From Epiperipatus broadwayi (taxonomy: Eukaryota > Onychophora > Udeonychophora > Euonychophora > Peripatidae): a stretch of DNA of 64,000 nucleotides. The stretch spans positions 1,207,676 through 1,271,675 of the forward strand of contig JAQFVV010000278.1 of assembly GCA_028023455.1 (NCBI GenBank). Direction: 5' to 3'. This document shows, in pieces, positions 1 to 14,009 of this stretch (position 1 is the first letter of the stretch; every line of letters starts with the position of its first letter). Made by a program: the position numbers and the translations under genes. The notes beneath the pieces are model-generated. The model searched no databases and was not told where the DNA came from. It saw only the letters and a list, made by a program, of their open reading frames with translations.

Positions 1-690
1 TGCAGTTGCAGACATTCTGGGATTCCACACTGAAAGCATGCTCAGATATAATTAAAAAGTAAATAGTAAAACCATTTCAATTGCAGACATAAATAATATT
101 TTGCTAATTTATCACAAACAATAACGAAAAGGAAACTTAAAAATGTTTTATAATTTTGAAACTTTTACTTTCTTCCATATAATTCTTTGTAGAATTTTTA
201 TAAAAATTTCTCAATTTTGATTATTTTTAGTAATAGTTCCATTTTTTATTCTTATTGTGAAATAACTTCCAATACTTAAATATTGTTTTATAATTTGTAA
301 TAAGTTAGCAAAACGTTTTGTCCACAACCGAAAAGGTTTCGGTATTTACTTTTTAGATACAGCTGCACATGCTTTCAGTGTAGGTAACAAGACTATCCAC
401 AACTAAATTTTTTATTATTTACTTTTTAGATAAAGCTGGGTGCACGGTCTGTGTGGGACACCAGACCAAGTATGCTTTGAGGGTGGGACACTAGGATGGT
501 GTACAACTGAGCAAACTTTGAATGTGCGGCACCAATTTGGGGTACCACATCAAAAGAACATTTAAATGTATCTAAAAAATAATACATTTTAAGCTACAGA
601 CATTCTGATGTCTCACACTGAAAGCACACTCGGAACTATTTAAAAAGTAAATGATAAAACCTTTTTCGTTACAGACATAAAAATCATTTT
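1..690. repeat. Nested direct and inverted copies of a ~90-bp repeat
   Basis: The segment at 1-95 (cagacattctg, then cactgaaagca, then aaaaagtaaat and gtaaaacc) recurs in the same orientation at 594-690. Its reverse complement is present at about 325-385 (atttactttttaga followed by catgctttcagtg), and a further weaker one starts near 410. The stretch is therefore a fold-back arrangement of one repeat, possibly the ends of a non-autonomous element. No coding capacity or known family was recognised. The T-rich spacers between the copies hold nothing I can name. Confidence 0.5.
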
Positions 691-780
691 GCTATTTTTT
701 TTTTTACAAACAATATCAAAAACTAAAATAAAGAATAACTGAAATACAGGCTTATTATATACGTGTATCAATATATGTAA

Positions 781-1332
781 TATATGGGTTATATTAGCAC
801 AGACTTTCACATGACCCACCACTCACCACTCTATCTCATATCACTGATACACTTGAACACATATATGTTGAAAAGATAAATAATTACCAATATACTATTT
901 CATGCTAAACCAGCAATCATCAGTCGGTCCAGATTGTCATCTCTACACATATATGCAATAAATGCTCAGATAAATATTAAAATAGTCAATCTTTGTATTT
1001 TAATGGACAGGATTCAATCCACTCCACACTCGATTTCTTCAACCGTTCATCCAATTAAAAATATGATGATGGAATACTCAAAGGCCACCCTGAGACTGAG
1101 ATTATTGACACACTCATGTTGACTTTAAGTTAATCTGACCCCTTATGTACAGGAAATAAACCATTTAATGCATAAACAAGGGATGGGCAGACATCTCTAC
1201 TATGTAATAGCCTGTATTTCAGTTATTACATAGTAGAGATGTCTGCCTATTCCTTGTATACATATTAAGTAGTTTATGTCCTGTACATGAGGGGTCAGAT
1301 TGACTTTATATCAACATGGGTGTGTGAAATTC
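781..1332 (-). repeat. Family B repeat with palindromic right end
   Basis: This is one copy of a ~400-bp dispersed repeat seen about ten times in the window. Shared landmarks in this orientation are: cagactttcacatgaccca, then gcaatcatcagtcggtccag, then tttaatggacaggattcaat, then ttaatctgacccctta. The right part is a near-perfect palindrome: 1113-1211 pairs with about 1224-1325 around a short loop (gcctgtatttcag). A hammerhead-like core lies on the minus strand within it at about 880-945. No protein is encoded; the short ORF across it is a chance reading of the repeat. Confidence 0.7.
880..945 (-). ncRNA. Hammerhead ribozyme-like motif in family B repeat (worn)
   Basis: Read on the minus strand, CUGATGA (complement of 917-923) is followed by stem II UUGCUGGUUUAGCAU and then GAAA (complement of 898-901). 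After that come a short A/U stem III and UUGG, which pairs with the ACCGA before the core. The catalytic strings are intact. Stem II has a U-U mismatch at its base and stem I has a G-U pair, so this is probably a weakened copy. Seen by eye only; no folding was computed. Confidence 0.5.
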
Positions 1333-2965
1333 TGTTCTCATATATCCTATATATTAAAATAAAGAATTTTTTATAGTTTGAAACTTTTATTTTCTTCCAT
1401 ATTTTTCCTTGCAAATCAGAATTTTATATTTTTTATATATTATTAAATTTTTTATACTATTTTTAAAGAAGTCAACATTCAATTTTTAATGGATCACTTT
1501 CAAATATATTCATAATTTTTTTATATATATTTTCTCATCTCAAGTAAAAATTTATTGGTGAACTACTATTGTGTTTTAGTATTCCTTTACATAAAGTTAT
1601 CTGTATTTGTAAGTGGCTTATATCAACTAGCAGCCTACATTTGCAATCTGAGGATTCTATACATCCTCTGCATTTGATTATCAACTATTGCTTTAGCCGA
1701 TGATTTTACAGATTCTTGTAAATAAGAGCTATAGTTTTACCTTATTTATCTTAATTATAAATATTTATAAAAAAATATTCAAATATCTTTATGCTGCATT
1801 CATGAAAACTTAACTAATGTTTCAGTTAAGAACTAATCAGGTAACTGAGAAAAAAGACTGCATTTTTCTCCATCTTAAACTCAGAAATAAAAACTTATAA
1901 ACTTATCCTATCTGATACATTTTGGTGAGCAGTTTATTTATGTTTGTTTATTATATTAATAATCACACTGTACAACAGCTGTATAATAAAAATATAAGGA
2001 ACAACCATTAAAATTTAATCCTGCTTAGATTTTTAAAGCTTCAAGAGGAATCAAATGATTTCCTTTAATAATAGCTTATATAAATAAAATTTAAAAGTGT
2101 TTCAAATTTATTCATTTCATATTATAAAATATGTTTGCATAAAAATATTATAAAATGTATTACTAAGAAGATCAAGTGGCATTAACCCACTAAAAGTTAT
2201 AGTCATCAGCTAAACACAAAAATTGGTCTGATGGAAAATGGATAACTTCTAAGTTCATTTTTGTCAATTGGAAATGATCCAAAATCTGTTATCTCTCTAC
2301 TTTCTTATTATTCAAACCAAATTACATATGTCATCAAATTACAATTGTCTGAGCTAATTCAATCTTAAATACTTTGTCAGTATCACAATGTAAGAATGAA
2401 GTACTTAAAAGATGAAATATTTTTGGATACAATTTCAGTTAAGCAAAGCATAAAAAAAATCATTATTGCCAATAGCATGGAAATACTGTGTTCAAACATC
2501 CAGTTTCATTGTTAAATCTCCAAAAACCTCCTATCCAACTGATCATAAATTAATTATTATTATTATTATACCCAGGTATTAAAAATCAGTACTAAAATTA
2601 ATATACTTTAGAGAAAGGCTTTAACCTTTATCATATGTGCCTCGAACATTTAATAATAGTTAAATGATGACTTTTTTTGACTATAGAAGGACCTCTCAAA
2701 CCAAAATTGAATATTAAAAATTGTAAATGTATACATTGCTTGAAACATTGCAGAAGCATAGTTGGATTAAAAAGGACATTTTATTTTATTTATATTCGTA
2801 AAAAAAAACAATGTGTGTTTTTAGAAGCATCTACTATTCGTGCAAATTTTTTAATGCCTATTATTTGGATTTTCAAGATTGTAATATTATCAAGGCATTG
2901 AATTTTTTTGCAGTGTGATATGCACACAAATAAATATATTTTTGAGGGTTTTTTAAAAAGAATAT
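1333..2965. other. AT-rich stretch, nothing recognised
   Basis: About 1.6 kb of A/T-rich sequence with many stops in all frames and a short (ATT) run near 2555. The 74-codon reading at 2677-2901 has some clustered cysteines but no firm family match. No RNA gene, repeat copy or promoter was recognised. Confidence 0.5.
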
Positions 2966-2967
2966 AT

Positions 2968-3065
2968 TTTTTTTATGTGTCATAGCATCGGCCGGGACGC
3001 AAAGTCGCTAACCCAGGACAACTGTTTGAAGGCAGCTGTGCTGACCTCTTGACCACCAATCTTGA
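2968..3065 (-). mobile_element. Short tRNA-derived SINE (family A), copy 1
   Basis: Read on the minus strand this matches the 98-bp SINE at 17,373-17,470. It has an A-box-like part (ttggtggtcaagaggtcagc), the shared gcagctg and ccgggttagc-type middle, and the end cggccgatgctatgacac followed by an A-rich tail. It is flanked by similar A/T-rich strings (about 2956-2968 and 3060-3075), consistent with a worn target duplication. The B box is damaged relative to the 17.4-kb copy. It is not a working tRNA gene: no acceptor stem closes. Confidence 0.75.
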
Positions 3066-4265
3066 CAAAAAATAAGATTTTTTGACTGTTTTTCTGATGA
3101 TAGTTTTAATTAAAAATTTGATCAAAAGAAAATGTGGGTTTTTGCTTGGCAAAATAATAAACTGAATATAGAGCTTATTTAACCATTGTAAAAGTTTAAA
3201 AGTAGAAGTTCAAAGAATGACAAAAATATGTGGACCAAAGCTGCAAATGAAATATAGATATACTCTGATAATTGCCACTTTAAATTATTTTTATTACATT
3301 GAAAAAATCATATGGATCATTTGATTAATGGTATAAGTATTGATATGAAGCGTTGTATTGCTTGTATTGTTACATCTATTCTATCTACTCATTTCAATTT
3401 GTTTAAAGATAACCAGCTTAATGAAATTAAAACAGCTGTTTGTAAACTTTAAAACAGAATAACTGCAAGTTGTGATGAGATATTAAAGAAATTTTAAAAT
3501 ACGGTGATGATACTGGAGTCATAAAAGTGTACTATCATAAAAAATATGCCATGTGATTTTAAGGATACTAATAAAGGGAATATACAAAATTGCAATAATT
3601 ATGTAATTCTCAATAATATATACATTTTTTTTATATAATTTTGTAATTCTACCATACTTGTATTGTTCAAGTTAATATGAAAAGTTAAAATAAAATTAAT
3701 AAGAAAGAAGTGCACTCCGTCAGCTTTCATAAGATTGCTGTCAGAATCATAGCACTGAATACAACTGCATTGTTAAAACTAATAGTGGTGGAAATCAATA
3801 TGTAAATCAGACATAGTATATAAATTAGATGTTCCAACTTTTTTGGTACTGGGATACAGGAATCTTTTCTATTGATGGAATAAGGATCCCTCACAACAGC
3901 CCAAGCCTCTTTATATTTTCTTTTCCTATCATCTCTCTCTGCATATATTGTTTTTTACATTAGAGGAAGAAAGGTATATTCCATAGTCAGCTCATGATCC
4001 AAAATAATTGATTTATATTCATGATTTAATTTAGCATTATTGTATAAATATGTATGCAATATGACTCTCATTGTTCTATTAGTGTGAGATTTACTGTAAT
4101 ACACATATTGACAGAAAAATTTACTTTTTAAAAATTTTATTAAATAGCTTGCTTCCAGTTATAGATGAATAATTAGACTCCATGTGATTATACAGATTCA
4201 AAAAGTACCTTAGATATAATATTGATTGCCACAAAAATAAATTAAAAATACTGAAAACAAAAGAA
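3066..4265. other. AT-rich stretch, nothing recognised
   Basis: About 1.2 kb without a recognisable gene. It lies directly upstream of LINE-derived sequence on the same strand and may include unrecognisable 5' parts of that element, but I could not align any motif. Confidence 0.4.
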
Positions 4266-4269
4266 TAAA

Positions 4270-5150
4270 TGAGATATTGGTCTGCATGAAGCACTTATTC
4301 AATTACTCAAACAAGTCTGTGGCAATGTTTGAAATTTTTGATTGTCTAAAAGTTTATTCATATGACAAAGCAACTTAAACAAGGATGTGTATTAGTTCTA
4401 ATCTTGTTTTTGATTTTAATAATAATTTTGTTTGAAATGTTTATAGAGGGCTTTATAAATTATTTATCACCATAAGATACAGATTTTATGGTGAAATTTT
4501 TACTTTAAATCACTTATGAATAAAACTTAAAACTTCTTTATTTGGATTTACAATATAATGATGATTATACAATTCTTACCCATGTACTGTTTGGAATGCC
4601 ATCTATAGGTTCACAAATTTAAGCCCTTTATCAGTCAGTGATCAATTTGAAAATATGACCCAATTTAAATACTTTGTAGCTTATCAAGCAGATGTTTTTA
4701 AAAACAAAAATAGGGTATTACAGTGATATAATTACTGCAACTAAATTAGTTGTATATAAGGCTGCCATTTTCTCTAATTTATTGTTTGGATGTGAGAATT
4801 GGAACTGCTATCAATATAATTACAGGGTAATATAAAAAATTTATTTAAGGATCATTGGAAAAAATTAAAAAAGATACTTAGGCCATAAAATCAACAAATA
4901 TTTCTGCAACATGCTTGATATGGTACTAAAGAATCTACCATAATAAATCATTGTTGGTTGGCATGTGAAATGAATTAAGACTAAAAATTTCTAAAATTCT
5001 GATTAGAGCATAAAGATTATCTTAAACCAATCTAAAAATGGCAGTATTGATTACCTTCATTTAGAAAGTGTGATTGAGGATAAAAAACATAATGAAACTA
5101 AAAATAGATTAAATGTAATTTTTCAGAAAAAAAAGTTTGCAGTAAAATAG
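4270..5150 (+). pseudogene. Decayed non-LTR retrotransposon, reverse transcriptase C-terminal half
   Basis: Conceptual reading across several frames gives pieces in the order expected of a LINE reverse transcriptase. First comes the block before the catalytic loop (QLKQGCVL near 4370-4395, normally VKQGC-LAP-LF). The damaged catalytic region follows (LQYNDDYTILTH near 4550-4580). Then come the downstream VYKAAIFSNLLFGCENW (near 4750-4800, normally VYRAVVL-TLLYGCETW) and remnants of the C-terminal region. Stops and frameshifts occur throughout, so it is not functional. The clade was not assigned. The match is by motif memory, not by search. Confidence 0.6.
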
Positions 5151-5429
5151 TTAAAAAACAGTACCTCAAAAGATCAAATAAACAGAAAAAAACATCATGT
5201 TTTATATGTGGACATGTCTATGTTTTACAAATTTGTTTGTGTATTTATGACAAAACTCATTTTTATTATTGTTTTAAATTTCTGCTTTAGTTTTTTTTTT
5301 TTTTTTTGATTAAAGATAGGGATATTTGTTTGCAAATGGTTTTCAAGGTGATAATAAAAATTGTAAAAGGTTGGTAAGAAGGGATACATATCATTATGAC
5401 ATACTCTACTTTAATACTTTTACATATAT
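5151..5429. other. Spacer between two opposing LINE relics
   Basis: A/T-rich, with a 16-T run near 5290 and a short (TA) run at about 5425. The (TA) run probably belongs to the simple-repeat tail of the minus-strand LINE that follows. Nothing else was recognised. Confidence 0.4.
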
Positions 5430-8080
5430 ATATATATTATTGATCCACTGAAGGATAAAAGTCTCTCCAAGTTCAATCCATGATCTCTGATTCCTATTCT
5501 CTTTTCACCATATCACTCAGCAAAATTTTTATTTCATCTATCCATATCACATGTGGTCCCTTTCTAGTTCTTTTACAATGTCTTGGAATCCAGTTTAAGA
5601 CTTCAGTTGTGTGTCTAATATCATTTCTTTTAGTAATATGTCCAGACCAGCTCCAATCGCATTTCTTTCATTGATGTTAGTAATACCTGTTTGTCCTCTC
5701 ACCTATGTATTTCATTTTTAATCTCTTCTTACTACTCTTAACATGTATCTCTCCATATTTCATTTTGTAGTCTGAAGTCTCAGGATTGCTCTTCCATTAA
5801 GTGTTCAAGTATGAGATCTATAAGAAAGAACTGGTAAAATACTTATATTAAAAACCTTCCTTTTCAAACATAAACATATTTAATTTTAATGCTAAATTAC
5901 TTCTACCAAAGACACTCCAACCAAGTTTAATTCTATGATTAATTTCATTCATTATGTTTTTTCTGTAATAATAATCTAATGAAGGTACTTGTAGTTGTTA
6001 ACTTTTTTAAAGTCATTATTATCAATTTTTATTTTATTCTATTTTATTTTTGAAAAAAATCCATTGAACAGTACATTAGTCTTTTTTAATATTTACCTTC
6101 AAATTTACTGTTTTACTTTCATCTTATAACTCTTGCAACATTTTCTAAAGCTTTAAAGCATTACTTTCAAACACAGCTACATCATCTGCAATATATAGAC
6201 AACTTAAATAACTCCCATTTACTTTTATTTTCTATCTTTCCATTTTAGTTTACAAAATCCTTTTTTATAAATTTATTTAACACACATTAATTACGTAAGT
6301 AATATTTACTAAGGCAATAACCCTTTAAGCATGTGCACTTGAAAATGTGAAGGTAGGGACCTCTACAGGTCTTAACTACATGCTTATGCTTTGGAAGAAA
6401 CTTTTTACAAATCTGTTGTAAAAAGCTTTAGGGATATGAAGTAGTCTCGCTATACACATTTCTCAATATTAATTTTTCTAATAAAATTTTTCTAATTTTT
6501 CTTATAAAATCTCTGTCTTGTGTTGTGACTTGAGAGTTCCCTATACAGTCATCATTACATCTGATTGGCTGTTATATAAGCATTCTAAAATGTGCATGCG
6601 AGAAGGTTTCAGCCTTTCACCTTAACTAATATCATTATGTAAATTTATTATTGCTGTTGCATTTTACAAATATTTTTCAGAATTTGACAATATTCTGGAT
6701 CTATATTTTGATGATCCAATGCTTTAATCACTGAAAGAAATATTATAAAATCAAATGTCTTTTAATAATCTACAAATCCAAAAGCATAATAGCAATTCAT
6801 ATTTATTGATCATTTTTTATAACTTCTCCCAATAGTGGGATATGAACCACTCTGCTAAAACCACTTTAAAATTCGTATATGTTCTTTTGGCTAGTTAAAA
6901 TCCAAAGTTTGATATAGATGAATTGTAATAATATTGTTGAAATAAAATTGATAAAAGTCTAATGGGTCTACAATTTTTATTATTTTCTTTATCACTTACA
7001 ATTTTTATTATTTTCTTTATCACGTTCTTTAAAGATTAATATTAATACTGAATCATTCCAATCATCTGGTACACTTTTATCATTTAATATATAACTTTGC
7101 CAATTTTATTGCTTCTTTTAAAATATTGATTATAATTTCATCATTAACTGAAGATTTTCTCTTCTTCATAAAATTAATTGCATATATTATTTTTTCATTT
7201 AAAATCCTGACCAATTCAGAAGATATAGTAATTGTTGTATTTCTTTTTTTTATTGCTATATATTTTTAGATAGATATCTTCTACACATTTCATGATGTCA
7301 TCTTTAATTTTAGTAATAGTTTCATTTTTTTTCTTATTGTAAAAAATAAATTCCCTACTAATACCAAGATGACTTCTATAGATTTCTTTGCTAATTCACA
7401 ATTATACTTTTTTATATCATTATCAACTCTTTTTTACACTATTTTACAAAATTCTAGATGCATTATTTTTATATCCTTTCTTTTATTTACAAAGTGTCTT
7501 ATTTAAGTAGGAATTTTACTGCTCAATTGCTTCTTTTTTTTGTACCAGCTAACTTTGTTGTGTTTTTAAGTGTATCAGTTATCTTTTTATTGATTTCATT
7601 CAAATTTTAAGTATTCAAAATATGTACATATTTGAAATCATTTGCAAGTTCTAATTTAAATTTATTGGAATGTTTCTGAAGATTAGGAATGTTAATTATG
7701 AATATTGTTTATTTAATAATTTTTGTTTCACTTGTTTTGCTTAATGCATGTCTTATATCTCACTAATCAATGATCAATTCCTGTGTTAAATTTATTAAGA
7801 CTTTTATAATCTTAAAATACATATTTTCTGATAGTCAAAATGTAATCTAATTCTGATGTACTTTCATTTGGATGTGGCGATGTTCATTTCCGTTTAGCAT
7901 TTTTCTCAAAAAAAAAAAAAAAGAGTTTTTAAAATAAAGTTGTTTTTTTTCTGCAAACTCCAAAAATCTACGTCCTCTCTCATTTCTATAGTCATAGCCA
8001 AATTTACCTACAACACTATCACATTTCAATTGTTTACCAATCCTAGCATTATCAGTCTCTTATGACAATTTTAAAAAGAG
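5430..8080 (-). pseudogene. RTE-type LINE relic (endonuclease plus reverse transcriptase), multiply broken
   Basis: Read on the minus strand from about 8080 downwards, the order of an RTE-type endonuclease/reverse transcriptase appears. First is the endonuclease segment VGKFGYDYRNERG followed by RRFLEFAEKK (7847-8029). Next is a linker, then FMKKRKSSVNDEII (around 7160, normally KAPG-DGI). Then come FLSVIKALDHQNIDPEYCQILKNI (split here for length; about 6740-6660) and a damaged ADD region near 6180-6215. The C-terminal tail WSWSGHITKRND and LNWIPRHCKR lies at 5480-5680. About 200-270 extra bases between 6240 and 6640 look like a later insertion. Many stops and frameshifts make it dead. The same family occurs on the plus strand at 42.7-44.3 kb. 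Confidence 0.75.
6971..7023. repeat. Tandem duplication of a ~29-bp segment
   Basis: The string acaatttttattattttctt followed by tatcac occurs twice back to back. It is a local duplication inside the RTE-type relic and is probably of no functional meaning. Confidence 0.8.
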
Positions 8081-8460
8081 TACGTACATATTAATCCGAT
8101 GATGATGAAAAACGCGGGCATAAATAAATATGTAAATAAAGATCGAATTAAACACATTTACAACTTGAAAACGAAAACGATTTTTTAAGTGAATATTAGA
8201 TAATATCCCGATCAGGAGAAAATTGATAGTGAAAATATTGGTTTATTATCTAATATTCACTTTTAAAAAATAATTGTTTTCGTTTTTAGAAGTTTGTAAA
8301 TGTGCTTAATTCGGTCTTTTTTTAAACATTATTATGTGAATATTAGCTAATATCCAGATCAAGAGAAAGTTGATAGTCAAAATGTTAGTTAATTATCATG
8401 TGTTTACTTTAAAAAAAATGTTTTTATTTTTAAAATATTGTAAATGTGTGTATTTCTGTC
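8081..8460. repeat. Fold-back repeat with a third, related arm
   Basis: The stretch from about 8135 to 8205 (gatcgaattaaacacattta, then gaaaacgaaaacga, then agtgaatattagataata) is the reverse complement of about 8250-8325 (attatctaatattcactt, then ttgttttcgtttt, then gtaaatgtgcttaattcggtc). A ~45-bp loop separates the arms. A more diverged copy of the loop and right arm follows at 8336-8450 (gtgaatattagctaatatcc, then ttgtaaatgtgtg). This looks like a MITE-like or fold-back element with a partial duplicate. No protein is encoded. Confidence 0.7.
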
Positions 8461-11559
<3,099 letters not shown>

Positions 11560-11779
11560 GTTGTTGATGAGGTAGGTACAGCTGTAGTAGCAGTAGCAGT
11601 AGCAATAGTAGTGGGTAATGGTATCAGTAGCAGTATCAGGAGTGGAAGTGGTAAGCACAGGGATAAGAGTAGCAGTACTTTTAATGATAACGATAGAGGT
11701 AATGGTAGTGGTAGAAGTAGTGGAAGAGTTAAGGTAATGGTAGTGGCAGTATCAATAGATGTAGTAGATGTTATAGTAA

Positions 11780-11856
<77 letters not shown>
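11560..11856. repeat. (GTA)n microsatellite with long imperfect flank
   Basis: A pure (AGT)n run of about 25 units occupies 11,780-11,856. The ~220 bp before it is a decayed version of the same repeat, with GTA, GCA, GTG and GGT triplets mixed. The readings rich in Val or Thr on the two strands are artefacts. The pattern suggests an old array that has recently re-expanded at its right end. Confidence 0.9.
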
Positions 11857-13549
11857 ATAACTTCAATTATAATAATATTATGATAAATATGTATAAACAT
11901 TCCATTGCATCTATGCAACAGCAAATCACTCTTATCAAAAAATTTATCCCCCACACCACTTGAAATGACCTTCATGTTATATAACTTCTGAAGTACCTGC
12001 TGCATCTTCATTATTTGTAATAACCCTAGAAGGCATCCAGTCACATTCATCAATAAACTTCCAAAAAATTAAAGCCCATGATAATAGCATTAATCCTCTG
12101 GAGATCTTTGGTGCCACCTTGTTGCTGCTAAATCAAACATCCAATATATGAATATCATTCTTCAGAAATACTCCCATAGAATAACATCTATTAAATTACT
12201 CACTGACATTTGGTTCCACATACTCTGGATAACTATTTTCAAAGTGGGGTTATCACTAAATTATAATACCTACTATCACATCATGTCAACATCCACCAAT
12301 CAATGGCCATACTTAGCTCTATAGTCAATGTATTTGGTTGTTCTGCATCATCCATGGATTTATTTTTTGCTGCTTTGATACAAGAACATTAATTAGGATT
12401 TATTTAGTAATTGTAATAGGCCAATAAAGGTCCAGATTTTACATTTTTATGACACATCTATTTATAACTTTGCCTTAATTACAGTGGGTCCAAATTGCTA
12501 CAATTGTATCATAGGGGTACACCATGCAACAATTTGGCAAAGTTGCAGCTTTTCAACTCTTATACTTGAAGAAAACTACTATATCCATCTCTAGTTATAA
12601 CTATAATTTCAAATTATGACTGTACCATGACATTAATCCAAACATAATTTTGACTCAGATTCTTGATCAAGAAATGAGCCTATATATATCAGAGGATTGA
12701 AACTCTACTCTCTAGTGCTACTCCTCTCACCAGCAAATCATTTAGCTGAACAATGTTCTAGGCTCTAGACTTCACTTTCAGGAAAGCCAGCTGATCACCT
12801 AAATCCCCAAGTCAACAAATAACAATCAACAGCAAATCTGCCCATGATTACATTCTTCAATAGCCAAGAATTTATCTATGCACATACTTCCTATACTATA
12901 AATTCACTCAGTCTCAATCTTTATTTACCAGCTATTGTATTTTGTCACTCCATGATGTTGATAATGATAATCTTGTCAACTAAATTCCTATACAAACCAT
13001 CTCTGACTCAGATAATATTGTTGCCAACACTCCTAATGCAACAACCAAAGCCAGTCCTGTATCAAGTAAGATTACACTCCCTTCCAAAAAATTTTATCTA
13101 CAATAAGACACATCACAATGACCATAATATTCAAAATAAAAATTTTATTACATATCATGCAGGCAATTTTTTCAAGTTCACCACCAATATCAGCCCACTC
13201 CCCTCCCCCATATTTCTAATGCAACAAAAAGAAAGTCTGGAAACCCCAAGAAGGCTCTCAACTTAACCAAAAACAGGTGATGGGGTTGACCTGTTAATGC
13301 AAGACATGGACTCTGTAAAAAAATCCATACTCTCATGCAAATGCAATGCCTCTTACATGGATCTATAGATCAATATATTTCTACCTCCTATCAACAGCAA
13401 TAAATCACTTATCAGCTGAGCTGCAAATCTTGTTATCTACTGATCAGTCATTGTTATTAACTTGTATTTATGTTATTTAATCTTTCTGAAAATATTAGAG
13501 TTTACATGTACAGTTGATTACCTAAAACTCTCATTAAACTAAAAAAATA
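11857..13549. other. Unassigned stretch, possibly upstream part of a decayed LINE
   Basis: This ~1.7 kb is slightly richer in C and pyrimidines on the plus strand than its surroundings. A 140-codon open reading lies at 12,844-13,266, with no recognisable domain. Because a LINE endonuclease relic follows on the same strand, the stretch could be the 5' end or ORF1 of the same old element. I see no motif that proves it. Confidence 0.3.
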
Positions 13550-13999
13550 CTGCACTTAATGTTTGAAATATCAGCTTCGTATTTAAAATTTTTCCAATTA
13601 AAAGTGTGTATAAGCAGTATACGGTCTCAAATGCTTGGATTGTTTGAAACAAAAATATACAATAGATCCCATATTTAGTGTGCTGCTTACCTTAATAGAC
13701 ATGGTTTTTGTACTTGGTCCAGGGACACATCTTTGTTATTCACTATAGCTGGTATTGTTATCACTCCTGGTTGCCCATTCTCATCATTCAACATTATTTA
13801 CATAAACTTGAATCTCTTAATCACTACATTTCTCAGCCATATTACAAAATTAAATGTTATATTTGTCTATATCCTTCCTGGTCCTACTGTTATTTCAATT
13901 ATTCTTCTGACAATCAAATCTTTGCTTGCCTCTTCCTACTATCCAATTATTTTAATAGGAAATTTTAATTTTGATTATCAATCATTCATATCACTATGA
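13550..13999 (+). pseudogene. LINE endonuclease (APE-type) relic, CR1/L2-like
   Basis: In two interrupted frames the reading starts with a block like LNVRS-S-KF (near 13,560-13,600, typical of the start of CR1/L2 endonucleases). It continues through a region with GLFETKIYN (near 13,635-13,665). It reaches LNVIFVYILPGP (about 13,847-13,885, normally -NVYRPP-P) and IILIGNFNFDY (about 13,945-13,978, normally -ILGDFN-H). That is the first half of an APE-type endonuclease with several stops and a substitution in the GDFN motif. The relic ends where the family C tandem array begins. Clade assignment is from motif resemblance only. Confidence 0.5.
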
Positions 14000-14009
14000 A
14001 TTCATTCAA

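Noticed and set aside
2677-2901. 74-codon reading with clustered Cys residues, faintly like the N-terminus of an ISXO2-type transposase
   Set aside because: Spacing of Cys and the following blocks do not match well enough, and no catalytic part follows.
12844-13266. 140-codon open reading
   Set aside because: No recognisable domain; composition follows the local base bias. Possibly part of an old LINE ORF1, but unsupported.
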